A stretch of DNA of 64,000 bases, from assembly GCF_051106095.1 (NCBI RefSeq), contig NC_135785.1:224869045-224933044 (forward strand). The letters are read 5' to 3'. Under the pieces are notes generated by a model. The model was given only the letters and a program-made list of their open reading frames with translations. It was not told the DNA's origin and did no database searches. Every line of letters begins with the position of its first letter. Within the stretch, counting starts at the first letter, position 1. Below, one piece after another: positions 10,523-21,649 of this stretch. The translations under genes and the position numbers were made by a program. The DNA comes from Pogona vitticeps (lineage: Eukaryota; Chordata; Lepidosauria; Squamata; Agamidae).

Positions 10523-12572
10523 ATGACCTACGCCACTGGAATTTATGATAGCGAGGTTGTGGCTGGATAGAGTACGATTTGGCTGTTTTCTTGGCTTTAT
10601 GTAGCTCTTCTAGGTGATTGTCTGTTTTCTCATTGAAGAGACCAACAGCATCAAAAGGGAGGCTTTCCACCTTATTCTTAACGTCCTCCAGGATGTTAGC
10701 AGCCCTTAGCCAAGCGTGCCTGCGCAAGGTTACTGCGGACATTAGGATCCTTGCAGCAGCCTCCGCTGTGTGCCTAGTTGCTAGTCTTTGGTGTCTGGAG
10801 ACTGTCTGGGCTTCTTCATAAAAATTCAAGAAATTTTGCCTAAGTTCGTCCGGGATGAGTTTTAGACCAGGCAACATCTTGAGCCAAAGTTGTTTTTGGT
10901 AGGCTCCAAGGGCAGTTTGGTAGTTAATGACCTTTAACATAAAAGCAATGAGGGAGTAGATTTTCCTCCCAATGACTTCTAGTTTCTTTCCTTCTTTGTT
11001 TGTTGGTGTGACATGGGACTTGCCCGTGGGTCTGGTGCAACTAGTGTCTACCACCAGCGAATTTGGGATTGGATGCTTAAGCAAGAATTTAGTATCCATC
11101 CCATGGACTCTGTAGAAGTTCTCCGTGCGGCGAGGCAAAGGAGGTGTATTAGCCGGTTGTTCCCAGCATTCCTTGATTATGTCCATTATTACTGGCACAA
11201 AGTTTAAACTAGGTGGTGGAGACTTCTCCTTGATGTCTCCAAATATAAGGTCCTCCTTGATGGGCATTGGTTGGTCCAATTCCAACTTAAGGGCTCTTGC
11301 CAGCCTGGTTAACATCTGGGAGTATGATGAAAAATCCTCCGAGGGCGAAGAACCATTGGCGTCTCCAATATCGGAACCCACAACTTCCCCTTCCGGGAGA
11401 GCATCTTGGGGAGGTTGCGCAGGTAGTTCTTGGTCCGAATCAGATGATAGGACAGATGAGGCCTCGTCAGGGTCAGACGAAAATACATCCCTTTTTGGTT
11501 GTCGACGCGGCTTTTCGACGTCGATGGTCTTGGTCGACGTCGAAGGTTGTACAACGGGAGGAGCCACGGGGGGTGGCTGTACCGGCAGAGCCGGCTGCGG
11601 CACCTGTGGTTGGGGCGGTTCGTGCTGTTTATCACCCTTTCCCCGATGTCGACGTCGATGCCGGTATTCAATTTGAGGAGAGGTGGAAGACGACGACAGG
11701 TAGATGTATTTGATCTTCCTGTGCTTTTGTCGACGTCGATCCGTAGACGTCGACGAAGACGTCGAGGAGCTGGACCGATGTCGACGCCGCTTCCGGGAGG
11801 ACTCGGAGTCCGTCGAAGAGGAGGAGCTTCGTCGACGTCGACGCTTGTTGCGACGTCGATCGGAAGGACTACACTTCCTCTTCGACACGCGCTTCTTCGG
11901 TGATCTCGACCTCGATAAAGGTGGCGAGGTCGAGAGAGCCGGCGATCCCCGCCCAGGAGAGGATGGGCTAAGTGGGGGAGAGACCAAACCCGTAGTGACG
12001 GCTACGAGCTGGCTCGGCGTCGGAGAAGTGACTCTGCGCGGTAACATCGGCTCCACTTGTCGAGGAGGCAGAGAAGGTGCTGCATCCGACAAGGGCTCCC
12101 GGTCTCTCGACGAATCCTCCAGTAAAGGGGAAGGCAAGGACTGTGCTGATGAAGGCGGTAACACCGCAGCGTCCTTGGTCTTCTCAACGCCCTTTCCCCT
12201 GCTCTGTTTCATAGGTTTGGAGGACGAGACCGACTTCGCCTTGCTAGACGATTTTAGAGAAGGAATCATCTTCTTTGGAGGAGGTTTCGATGAGCAAGGC
12301 TGAGGGGAAGCATTTGGCTCGGACCTGGGAGTTGCTGACAGTGAGGCCATTTCTGAGTCCGTTGGCTTTGTGGCTGCAAGGGTGGACTCCCAAAGGTGGA
12401 GTTTCAGGCGCTGCTGCCTTGCCTTAAGAGCCGCTTTTGTAAAAGTCCTGCAATGGGGGCAGGACTTAGTCTGGTGAGCCTCACCAAGACAAAACAAACA
12501 GCGATCATGGGGGTCCTGGTGGGGAATCTTGCGATCGCAATCCACACAACGGCTAAAAGGCCCAGAAGGCAT
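10359..12572 (-). mobile_element. DIRS copy A, gag-like part
   Basis: The frame is about 737 codons. It opens with a Cys/His cluster (CVDCDRKIPHQDPHDRC, then CPHC), followed by a long Ser/Arg-rich basic region, an acidic Ser-rich stretch and a conserved core (DLIFGDIKEK, YRVHGMDTKFLLKHP) that is shared with copy B. A basic Gln/Tyr-rich tail closes it. Function by analogy is nucleic-acid binding and particle assembly. The antisense strand also looks open, but only because of base composition. Confidence 0.78.
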
Positions 12573-12799
12573 AGGCTAGAGTAGGGCCGTTAGAAGCAAG
12601 GGAGAAAAAAGGCGGGAAAAAAGATCCGAGGCAGTCAAGTCCCAGCGCAAAGCGATAGAATGGTCCGAAAAACAGTCCTGGTCACGGGCAACAGAATTAG
12701 TAGGCAGCGGTAGCGATCCGTGTCAAAAACTGAAAAATCCAAAAGGGAATTTAGCGAAAAAGAGCGGAGCTCGAAAGGAGAGGTCCCGACCGCAACGCG

Positions 12800-12957
12800 G
12801 AAAAATGTAACTGAGGCTTGGGTGGGCGGAGCATGCACAATGGAGGCAGCCTACAATTGTTACATTTCTTTTACAGCTCGAGAACATTCCGAGAGGACCG
12901 GCGCTGGCGCTTGGTTAACCCTTTTGTGTGCATTCACAGAAGACCACGATGAGGAAT
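12800..12957. repeat. DIRS copy A, right inverted terminal repeat
   Basis: It is a near-exact inverted copy of the left end over about 130 bp, with an outer extension that matches the second half of the internal complementary region. Confidence 0.83.
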
Positions 12958-13049
12958 CTCTTTTAGGAATACTTATCCTACCTAAGAGGATACTGGAGAA
13001 TTTACTAGCCGTTGAGCTTACATCTCTTCCCACCTCTTGGTTCCAATGT

Positions 13050-13985
13050 ACTAACTGAATGGTAAGACAAGGCAAGGCAAATCAATCATCACATCACAGT
13101 TTTGGTTTCCTATTTTTGGAGGGATTGGATGGCATTCCATAATTTTAAGGAATTATCCTGTTTACATCACTGAACTTTGCATAAAATCTCCCTGAATTTA
13201 TTGTACATGATGTACTAATGCCATAGTGATTAAGACAGATATGCAGAAGAGTGATTCTGCCATTATAAGACAGAGAAAACCATAGTAAAATAACTGGGTG
13301 GCACTTTGAAAATCAAAACTACTGCCGCCTTGCAGGCTTTTTTGAGTTTATTAAAGAAACAGCCTTATATTCTTGTGAAAGTTAAAAATTGTAATAATTT
13401 ATTACACTATTTTAATTGAAATGTGGGACATATTGGATTTGCAATTGCAAATGAACAAAATTTATTTCAGCTTATTACCTATGATAGTATGTAAGAACTG
13501 TATCAGTCTCTACAGCAGAATGACTTGACTCTTTCATAGAGTAATCTTGCATTCCAACTCCTATGCATATTTTTCCAACTTTATTCTACTTTCTTTGATA
13601 ATACAATCATGCAAGCCAAATATCACTTCATAATGTACTAAATAAATACCATCACTTCCATGATACTGCATGATTACGTCTGAATGGGCTATGCAGGGGA
13701 ATGCCTAGACTGCATATAATCACTATTAGATCATGTCTAGAAGGTTTAGGCAGGCAGCTAGATCCACAAACATATTTATTTTCAAGTTAAGCCTAGTGTT
13801 CCAATTAATTTCAGTTGGACTACAGTTGTTTTTATGTACTAGCCTATAACTTTCTGGCATAGCTGATATTTTTGACAGCTCAATCACATTGTAGACAGAA
13901 CCATACTACAGAGAGAAGCAACAAACCTTAAAGATTTTTCATATCAGTATTTCATGAGCTTAAAAATACTGAAAACATATTATTA
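13050..13985. other. Intronic DNA, nothing recognised
   Basis: AT-rich NECTIN3 beta intron between the DIRS element and the mariner. No exon or repeat structure was found. Confidence 0.5.
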
Positions 13986-13989
13986 AATT

Positions 13990-15266
13990 GCTGGGTACAT
14001 GCATGAAGTATTGAGCTTTTCCCAGAAAAAAATTGAGCTAGGAAGCTGTAACTGCCACACTATTCTACATATCCCCCCAGGAAGTCAATGCACTTGCGAT
14101 ATCTGTCCTGCACCTTCTTAAGTCCCTGCAAATAAAATTCTTCCAACTGCTGGTGTAACCACTCATTTGCAGCATTAGTTACCGTCAGAACATTCCCAAA
14201 TTGTTGTCCCTTTAGGTGTTTTTTGAGTTTGGGGAACAGATAATAGTCAGAATGAGCCAGGTCGGGAGAATAGGGTGGATAGGGCATCACTTGAAAGCCT
14301 AAGGAGGTCAGTTTTGCTATTATTTTACCTGGAGTGCATGACGAGGCATTGTCATGCAACAGAATGACACCTTGGGAGAGCTTTCCTCGATGTTTTTCCT
14401 TGAAGTTTTGCCTCAACTTCGTCAATAAAGCACAGTAATATTTTGCACTGATGGTTGAATCCTGTTGGAAGTAGTCCACCAGCAGAACTCCCTTCTTACC
14501 CCCCAAAACTGTTGCCATTTGCTTCTGCACCGACCTTTGCACTTGGAACTTCTTTGGCCTGGGGGAACCACTGTGCCTCAATTCCTTAGATTGTTCCTTT
14601 GTCTCAGGATCATAACAGTAGATCCATGTCTCATTACCAGTTACCAGTTTACCCAGGAAATCTGACTCATTTCTTGCAAAATGTTCCAAAACAGCCACCA
14701 ATGACTCCACATATTTCCTCTTTTGTTCGGTTGTCAAAAGTTTGGGGATCCACTTTGCTGCTAGCTTTCTCATTTCCAAGTTGCTGGGGATAATGGCACC
14801 AACTCTCTCATGTGATATTCTCTGATATATAGCAATACTTTTGGCTGATATTTGGTGGTCCTCCATGATCATGTCATGGATGGCTTTCACATTTGCAGGC
14901 ACAGAGAAAGAAACCGGCCTTCCACTGGGTTTCTCACTTTCAATACCAAAATGGCCAGTTTAAAAATTGACAACTCAACATTTAACTGTTGCATATGAAG
15001 GGCCACTGTCACCCATAGTTTGTGACATTTCATTATGGATTGGAGAACCAGGAACTTGATTATGGTCCTATGCTCTTCCACACTGAACCTTTCTGGAGGT
15101 GCTGCCATGTTCACTTTGGATCGGAAAATGAAAGTTAAAATCATAGGTAGTTGATTTTTGCACCGTTGAATATAGACAAATTGGCCAATACACCCTGCAT
15201 TTTATAGTTTCCTAGCTCAATTTATTCTGGGTAAGGCTCAATACTTATCAGCACCCCCTCGTATAT
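13990..15266 (-). mobile_element. Mariner DNA transposon, inactive
   Basis: The right end (reverse complement GAGGGGGTGCTGATAAGTAT, then TGAGCC) abuts TA at about 15267. The left end repeats GAAGTATTGAGC and AATTGAGCTAGGAA in inverted form. About 1.28 kb, the normal length for a mariner, with one transposase gene inside on the minus strand. The left boundary is approximate. Confidence 0.8.
14060..15144 (-). pseudogene. Mariner transposase pseudogene (DD34D type)
   Basis: The C-terminal 280 codons (14060-14902) hold the catalytic domain: VTGNETW, LLHDNASS and YSPDLAHSDYYLFPKLKKHL. Exactly 34 residues separate the second and third catalytic Asp, as in mariner DD34D. The first catalytic position is Asn instead of the expected Asp (VTGDETW in the family), which alone should abolish cleavage. 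The N-terminal part (MAAPPERFSVEEHRTIIKF, within 14887-15144) lies in another frame, so at least one frameshift separates the helix-turn-helix from the catalytic domain. An inactive plain DNA transposon. Confidence 0.87.
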
Positions 15267-15513
15267 TGCCCAGGAATACGTGATCAGAATTAGAATTAAG
15301 AATATAGAGGTACCTCCCTGGAAACGTCCATGGCCAAAGCTATGCTGCAGATTGCTGATTCATATTCCCAGCCAGACTCCAATGGCTCTGAGAACTCAGG
15401 GGCTGAGATTGTATGAAAAACATATTACGCATAGTCATATGCTACCACAGAGAAGGTAGATTTCATCCATCATGCTGTGGTTTGAGCTGGCTCTAAGAAA
15501 ACTCCACATTAAG

Positions 15514-15515
15514 AT

Positions 15516-15586
<71 letters not shown>

Positions 15587-15588
15587 TT
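15514..15588. repeat. (ATTT)n microsatellite
   Basis: About 19 uninterrupted ATTT units. Read on the minus strand it is the AAAT tail of the LINE fragment that follows. Confidence 0.95.
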
Positions 15589-15645
15589 GTATTTATGCCC
15601 CGCCTATCTAGTCATTTTGACCACTCTAGGTGGCTAACATGTTGC
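15589..15645 (-). mobile_element. LINE 3' end (CR1/L2-like tail)
   Basis: The minus strand reads GCCACCTAGAGTGGTC ... CTAGATAGGCGGGGCATAAA followed by (AAAT)n, the usual 3' terminus of CR1/L2-type LINEs. The same tail occurs at 51575-51640 and, more worn, at 57140-57300. Confidence 0.55.
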
Positions 15646-15861
15646 TGCTGTGCTAGTCAATCGCTATAACAAACACTTGCCTGTAGTGTTATGTAAGTAG
15701 CTAGTAGGCATACAGACTTGGATAGAGTTTTAGAAGTAGTAGGCCATTTGTGATGCTTGTTGGAAGAGCCACGCTACAACACATTCATTTTACTGTTCTT
15801 GGACAAGGAGCCAAAAAACTAGTACTGTGGTAGGACCATATTAAGTAGCACAGGTCTAGAT

Positions 15862-16241
15862 CAGTGGTTCTTAACGTGGGCGATAATGCCCCCCAGGGGG
15901 CGATTTCATTTTTCAGGGGGGCGGTAGAACGAAAAGAGGCGGTGTGGGGGCGCTGGAGCAGAAGGGGGGGGTAGGGGGGCGCCGGAGCAAACCAAACCTG
16001 TGAAGATGGCTGCAGCCTTTTTACAGTGTGCATGAATATATATTTTCCTACAATTTTCATTTAGTTTCAGACTTTTTGTCTTGAAATTTTTAGTTCCTGC
16101 ATTTGTTTTTATGCCCTTTTTATATTTCATCTTGCGTCTTAAAATTCACTTGCCACTAAATCATTAAATGTTACTTTTTGGGGGGCATTTCATTTTCTTG
16201 GAATTTAATTTTGTTTTCAGGGATCATTGGATTTAAGTGTC

Positions 16242-16305
<64 letters not shown>

Positions 16306-16401
16306 AAAAAAAGATATCATCACCGCGGGGAGGGGGGGGGCGATGATAACTTCTTCAATGGCTCAAGGGGGCGTTTCTTTCAAAAAGGTTAAGAACCACT
16401 G
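15862..16401. mobile_element. hAT non-autonomous element with perfect 8-bp target duplication
   Basis: Inverted ends CAGTGGTTCTTAAC / GGTTAAGAACCACTG are flanked by GTCTAGAT on both sides (15854-15861, 16402-16409). The 8-bp duplication and CAG ends define a hAT element. The 540-bp interior has G-rich subterminal parts (GGGGGGCG), an (AAAT)n run (about 16241-16306) and no transposase. Confidence 0.9.
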
Positions 16402-16535
16402 GTCTAGATAATTACAGTTCATGGAGGGCAGGCAGGGAAAATGCCTGCCTCAGACTGGAAGTGAAGATGGGTAGGCATAAATGAGGAAGACAATCTAGCT
16501 TTCCCCCGCAAAAACAACTTATAAAGAGGGGAGGT

Positions 16536-16923
16536 GTTACAGTCAGCTCTGATGTCACCTGTCCTTCAAGGGTTTGGAGGGAAAGATGTCATCCAATGGT
16601 GGTCGGAGGGCGGGACATCAGGGGGAGGAGCTGTGTTGTATATATAGAGAGTGAGAGTTTGATGTGGAGAGAGAAGGAGTTGGGTTCTGTGTGAACACGT
16701 GTGGAGAGCCTGTATAAGCTTGAGCCTTTCGTTACCTGATTACATGATATTTGTGTTTTACCAATCCATGTGTACCAATCAATAAACATTTAGTTCTTTT
16801 ATTTTTAAATCCATTCCAGTCTGTGTGACTCAATTCAGGGAATGGTTGGTGGCAGACTACCGGAAGTGTACAAGTGTGGTGACGTAGCGACCTTCCTTTG
16901 TGAGGTGGAAGGAGGCCGTTACA
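16536..16923 (+). mobile_element. Solo LTR, same family as the 62997 element
   Basis: Starts TGTTACAG, ends CCGTTACA. It contains a TATA box (TGTATATATAGAG), an AATAAA about 140 bp later and the phrase GGCGGGACATCAGGGGGAGG, which is shared with 62997-63493. A clear target duplication was not seen, so the exact edges are uncertain. Fossil. Confidence 0.65.
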
Positions 16924-17249
16924 TATAAAAGTAAATACAAAAAAAATCTTGACACAGTGTAATAATACGAAAAACATGTAACTCTCCTGCTTCTGTTGAA
17001 CTGCCAATGCGTACCACTCACTCAATATGCTAGCTAGGGCTCATAGGAGGTGCAGCTAAACATCTTCTGAAAACAAACATTTCCCACTCCTGCCTTAAAC
17101 AAAGACTGGTTCTTTGATTAGCAGAAATCTGTTTTGTATACTTTTTAAAATCAAATATGAACAAAGAACAGCCCAAGTATGAATAACATATGCTTTCCTG
17201 TTAGGGGATATATACAGGTTTGAATCTTTTCTTATAAGCAGTAACTTAC

Positions 17250-17334
17250 TGGAAGAATTTCTTGTTTCTGAGAAAGAGAGAGCAAATTATCTTCATATGA
17301 AGACGGTGGCTTGTGTGTTGGTGGAAGATCAATC
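17250..17334 (-). CDS. NECTIN3: NECTIN3 beta exon (juxtamembrane tail)
   Basis: An 85-bp exon has an AATTCAG acceptor and a GTAAGTTA donor. Joined to AT from the previous exon it reads MIDLPPTHKPPSSYEDN and ends QKQEILP. Human nectin-3 beta has VIDLPPTHKPPPLYEE and QKDLFQP here (from memory), a near-identical start. The exon leaves in phase 0, matching 5381-5458. Confidence 0.92.
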
Positions 17335-17840
17335 CTGAATTAGAAAAATATACAGTTTAATTACTATTAGAGAAATACAGATAATGTTTAGATTATCAGA
17401 GGTATAAATATTTAAATCTGTTATTATAGCATTATAAACATTTAACACTGCCAAGACTATTTTCAAATAATATCCACAAACATCACTTCCAAACATCAAA
17501 ATATACATGTAACCCAATTCGAAAAAAAGGAAGGCAAAAAAAAAAATCATACATGTAATGACCTATAAACAGTAGTGCCAATTTTACTTCTCTCCTTCAC
17601 ATCAGAAATAATGCTACTAGGCGTATATTCAAGACACATCATGTCTCAGAGTATCTGAGATAGTAGAAACTTAAGATAAAAGATGAAACAAACACTTGTA
17701 ATAGAATAGTTTTTTAGCTTCACAGTTTAAGACTTATTATTATTATTCAAAAATACCAGGCACAGGCAATCGAAAATTATAAAAACATTGACTAGTGCCA
17801 GATACAGGAGGAGGAGGAGGATGAACCTCAAAGAACTTAC

Positions 17841-17979
17841 ATTTTGTCCAGGTAAGAGGATCTTTTCTTTTTGGGAGTAAGCAGCACTGTTACAAAGATG
17901 GTAATAATAAAGAGAGCAAGTACTGCTCCAATTACAGCCCCAGCTACAGCTACTGACGATGACTGCTTAAATGGGACAT
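17841..17979 (-). CDS. NECTIN3: NECTIN3 beta transmembrane exon
   Basis: A 139-bp exon has an ATATTTCAG acceptor and a GTAAGTTC donor. With the G carried from exon 5 it starts DVPFKQSSSVAVAGAVIGAV, continues through a hydrophobic segment (LALFIITIFVTVLL) and a basic stop-transfer TPKKKRSSYLDK. This is the beta-specific membrane segment; the human counterpart as remembered is almost identical. It enters in phase 1 exactly as the alpha exon does, so the two are mutually exclusive continuations of exon 5. Confidence 0.95.
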
Positions 17980-17999
17980 CTGAAATATAATTCAATACA

Positions 18000-19120
18000 C
18001 ATTAGGATTTCAAGCAATGTTGTCAAAGCTCCTCTCACATTCTAAAAATAAAAATGAAGCTGGCTGATTTAGAGAACACAGTCAAACATTCTGTGAATCT
18101 ATGATTTCTTAGTTCCAGTGCATGAGTCATCAACATCTGTATATCAAAACGTGGATTTAGGTTTTCAAAATATGGTTAGGAAAGGCAAATATGTTGACAA
18201 GAAAATGCTTTTCCATTTCTAACTCACAAAGTATTAAGTGTCTGAGACAACTGCCATTAAGAAAGAGATTTTTAAGCATATGTATAGGCAGGCCATACAA
18301 AAATGAATGCAAATTTAACACTGAAAATCACATTATTTTTGAAACATGCTGAAACATTATCGGGACCAACCATTCTCAGTGGGGGCCATATAGCTATAGG
18401 GGGGGGCTAGCACATTTTAAGGGTGTCACGGAGTGGAAACCATTCTTCACACAGCACCTTATAAGGTTTGATATATGACTTATACAATCCTGCTTTAGCC
18501 GGTATTTCTTTCATATTGGGTTTATGGCTAAAGCCAAAAAGAGAGTTGAGAATGGCTGATCTAAACATACAAAAATACACAAACACTTTAATGACTGATG
18601 TTGTACTTACCAAAGTACTCTTCCAGAAATTAAACTCCTTATCCCAAGGTAATCGTTATGCTTACTGCATAGATCTTTTTCTGTGCAAGCTATATTTTAA
18701 ATACACATTAACTAAACAGATTCTATTTTCCACAAACACATTAGGCTAGATTTCTGTATTTTTGAAGTGATGAAACTTTTTAGTGACACAGGAACTATTT
18801 GATAATTGCACAACATAGATACCCACAATGTTCAGTGCTTCATCATGTCACAAATGGTGCACAGCAATAGATCTATAAGAACCATGTTAGTTCAGTTTTT
18901 ATATACCACTGGTTACTTCTATGGCAAATAATGTCCTAAATGCATTATAATTATTTTCATATTGCTGTAAGAAGTGATTTGAATATTTCTGTTTCTCCCT
19001 CTCTGTATTTCCTGATTATTTTAATACAAAATCACTGAAAGAGAGTGCTGCTAAAATAAAACTCTCTGCAGCTTTAACAGTGACAAAGAAGCCACTGGCA
19101 ATGGTGCGGCTAAAAAATAT
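18000..19120. other. Intronic DNA with one possible small MITE
   Basis: This lies upstream (in gene direction) of the beta transmembrane exon and is mostly AT-rich unique DNA. At about 18370-18557 the motif CCATTCTCA and its inverse TGAGAATGG bracket some 180 bp, which could be a worn hAT-type MITE, but no target duplication was confirmed. Confidence 0.35.
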
Positions 19121-19121
19121 T

Positions 19122-19122
19122 G

Positions 19123-19165
<43 letters not shown>

Positions 19166-19167
19166 AT
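19122..19167. repeat. (AAAT)n microsatellite
   Basis: About eleven AAAT units in an otherwise non-repetitive stretch, possibly a LINE tail. Confidence 0.9.
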
Positions 19168-19347
19168 ATTCTGGCAATATCCCTTAAAAAGGACATGTAC
19201 CTTTGCAGTGGTTCTAAGGAGAAAATATCTATCTTTGGAGGACCCAATCTAACTAGAATATTAGTCAATCCAGGCCGCACACCACATGTTGACCAAAATC
19301 CTGAGTAGCTATGCAAGCAGTGTAACCTTTGGAGGCAAACTACAGTA

Positions 19348-20172
19348 CAGTTGTGCCTGGACTTACGAACTTAATTGGTTCCAGAACTCCAGTAGTAACT
19401 CAAAATGGTCATAAGTTGAAGCACTATTTCCCATAGGAATACACTGAAATGCAATTAATCCATTCCAGCTGAAGGGGGGGGGCAAAAAAACCCCACTGCA
19501 AGACTCATCGGAAATGCGATTAATCCGTTCCGGCTGAAGGAGAAAAAAAAGAAAAGAAAAGCAAACAAACTGTGCAAGACCCTTTGGAAATGAAAAAAAG
19601 GAAAAAGAAAAAAGCAAACAATCCCCGCAAGACCCCTTGGAAATGGGGAAACAAACAGACAAACAAACAATCCCTGCAAGACCCATCGGAAATGGGAGGA
19701 AAAAAAAAACCAAAAGCAAACAAACCCTGCAAGACCCATTGGAAATGGGGGGGGACAAAAAACAAACCAATCCCGCAAGACCCATCAGAAATGGGAAAAA
19801 CAAAACAAACAAACAAACAAACCTTGTGAGACCCATCACAGTATAAACATAATCCCACCACCCAGCCCAAAACCACACTGCAAAACCCACCCAGAACAGT
19901 TTTTAAAAAGTAGAAAGCAGCACCTCACCTTACCAGGCAGTCCGAAGCCTCCTCCAATTGCACACACTCTAACCACTGGGCGAAAGAGCTACAAAGAAGC
20001 AGCCTCTTTGCCTACCAATGGTCAGCAATTTGAATTCCCCTGCCTTTTTTCCTTCCTTTTTCTGGTTGTAACTCGAAGCTCCGGTCGCAAGTAGAACCAA
20101 ATTTTGCGGCCAGAGCTGGTCGTAGCTCGAAATGGTTGTACATTGGGACGTTCGTAAGTCGAGGCACCACTG
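19348..20172. mobile_element. Tigger-like non-autonomous element, CAGTGGTGCCTCGACTTA type
   Basis: The left end (CAGTTGTGCCTGGACTTACG) and the inverted right end (CAGTGGTGCCTCGACTTACG) are flanked by TA (19346-19347, 20173-20174). About 825 bp, without transposase. The middle contains a degenerate minisatellite. Part of its interior is shared with 45855-46130. Confidence 0.8.
19495..19835. repeat. Degenerate minisatellite inside the Tigger-like element
   Basis: About seven imperfect units of 45-60 bp, each built round GCAAGACCCATCGGAAATGG followed by an A/C-rich spacer (AAACAAAC). Differences between units are in the spacer and at the CATCGG bases. The open frames here are by-products of the repeat. 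Confidence 0.75.
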
Positions 20173-20179
20173 TATAGAT

Positions 20180-21430
20180 ACTATAAGTTGCACGCTAAGT
20201 CACAGATAATGGCTGCAGTGATTTACTTATGGCAATTTGCCTCCAAAGGCACACCAGTTGTGTTACACAAGTGCAACCAGGCACGGGGATTTTGGCCACT
20301 GTTTAATTGTCCCAATTTTTTTTGTTCCTTTACAAATGCAACCACTGAGGATGCAATCAGATGCAAAAGGTTGAGGCAGGGAACATCTTAAGACATCACC
20401 ACCAGCATTAATAGTCTAAAAGTATAATAAGCAATTCTGATTATGTTAAATAAATTGGACCATGGAAATTATCCGATTGGATGGAAACTAATGCATGCTT
20501 AACCCATGTGAAGAAGAATGAGGGATACCTGCAATACAGAATGATTGGAAAAGAATGACTGTCTAGAAATTTATGACTACATGTCAACACACAAACCATT
20601 AATCCAACAATACTCTGAAAAGCAACTTGTAAAGCATACCTCATACACAATGATTTCATACAAGCAACTTCACACACCTGCGTAGGAAAACAATCACACC
20701 ACAGAACTGAAATTATACAAGTATACATGTGATTCTTCAATACATAACTAAATACTATGTTGTCCCCAAATGATGTTCTTGAAAAGCTTCAGTCAATGGT
20801 CTGGATAAGGTCCTTTATTATACTGCTTTTCAATTTCTGGAAATTAAATTAGTGTTGATTGATCAAGTTTTTAAAGAATGAATATATCCTTTACATTATC
20901 CAGGCCACAGAGCTATTTTAAAATTCATATTTCTATAGTTTAACGGAGATGCAATTGACTTCTTAACTAGTGCCAACTCAGCACAATATTTTACACCCTT
21001 TGACTTTCATGGGCAAGTATAAACAACAGGATTCTGATCACAGGTAAATTTCATGAATGGTCCACTTTCTATGTCTTCTCTAAAAGAAGTCTAGTATGTC
21101 TGGCCTAAAACCAGATGGAAATTTGAAGGGGTAGAATTTCATTAGCATTGTGCCCTACTCTCGTTTAAGTCCCTACTTAACACTAGGGACTGTAGAATAC
21201 TTCCTGTTACACAGCACCAAATGTGTATAGATATGTTTAGAAATACTACTATAAACATCTTGGTGCTGTTAATTTTTATCCCAAAGTTATATCCAGAGAT
21301 AGATCCCACAGGGATTGTCACATCTTACTTGTAAGCACAAAAAATGCATTTGAAATTTGCATACAATTATTACCTGTGATGGCAATGTACCATTCAGTAT
21401 GTCTTGCTCTTGGGCGTCCTATACAGTATA
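20180..21430. other. Non-coding DNA, nothing recognised
   Basis: It lies between two small DNA transposons, downstream of the alpha exon in gene direction. No exon-like segment or clear repeat seen; some of it could be distal alpha 3' UTR. Confidence 0.4.
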
Positions 21431-21431
21431 C

Positions 21432-21649
21432 CAGAGGTCCCCAACCCCCGGTGTCAGTCCGTGGCCTAAGCCGGACCAATGAGAGAGACCTCCCGCCACC
21501 CCTGAATGCACTCACCCCTGCACAAATGGCGGTGTGGTGCTCACATGGGAGCATGAATGCTCGTGCGAGAGAGCGCTTGTTTGTGCATGTGCGGGGAGGT
21601 GCCCCCCTCCCCAGCCGGTCTGTGGACTGAAAAAGGTTGGGGACCACTG
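21432..21649. mobile_element. Short hAT-like MITE
   Basis: Ends CAGAGGTCCCCAACC and GGTTGGGGACCACTG are inverted copies; 218 bp. A clean 8-bp target duplication is not visible. The termini match the left end of the 45717-48532 element. Confidence 0.7.

Larger units (their letters stand above)
7091..12957 (-). mobile_element. DIRS1-like tyrosine-recombinase retroelement, nearly whole (copy A)
   Basis: A 5.9-kb minus-strand element has, in order, a gag-like part, a reverse transcriptase/RNase H part and a tyrosine recombinase. It has inverted terminal repeats, and an internal block (about 7335-7432) complementary to the outermost bases of both ends. That layout is the hallmark of DIRS1-type elements, which use a recombinase instead of an integrase and leave no target duplication. 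The two terminal repeats differ at only about 3 of some 130 compared positions, suggesting a fairly young copy. It looks nearly whole, with about one visible break in the coding part. It lies in the beta intron of NECTIN3, in the same orientation as the gene. Confidence 0.88.

Noticed and set aside
11704-12303. 199-codon plus-strand frame rich in Arg and Asp
   Set aside because: Antisense of the Ser/Arg-rich DIRS gag-like part; the repeated CGACGTCGA phrases keep both strands open.
16531-16928. Target-site duplication around the LTR at 16536
   Set aside because: The bases on the two sides (GGAGG and TATAA) do not match, so no duplication is claimed and the edges stay approximate.
19495-19835. 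Regularly spaced repeats that might suggest a CRISPR-like array
   Set aside because: Vertebrate DNA; the units are imperfect and the spacers are A/C-rich variants of each other. A minisatellite.
19363-19890. 175-codon frame with repeated Phe-rich phrases, which could look like a multi-span membrane protein
   Set aside because: It is the translation of the minisatellite in a Tigger-like element; three overlapping frames give the same kind of repeat.
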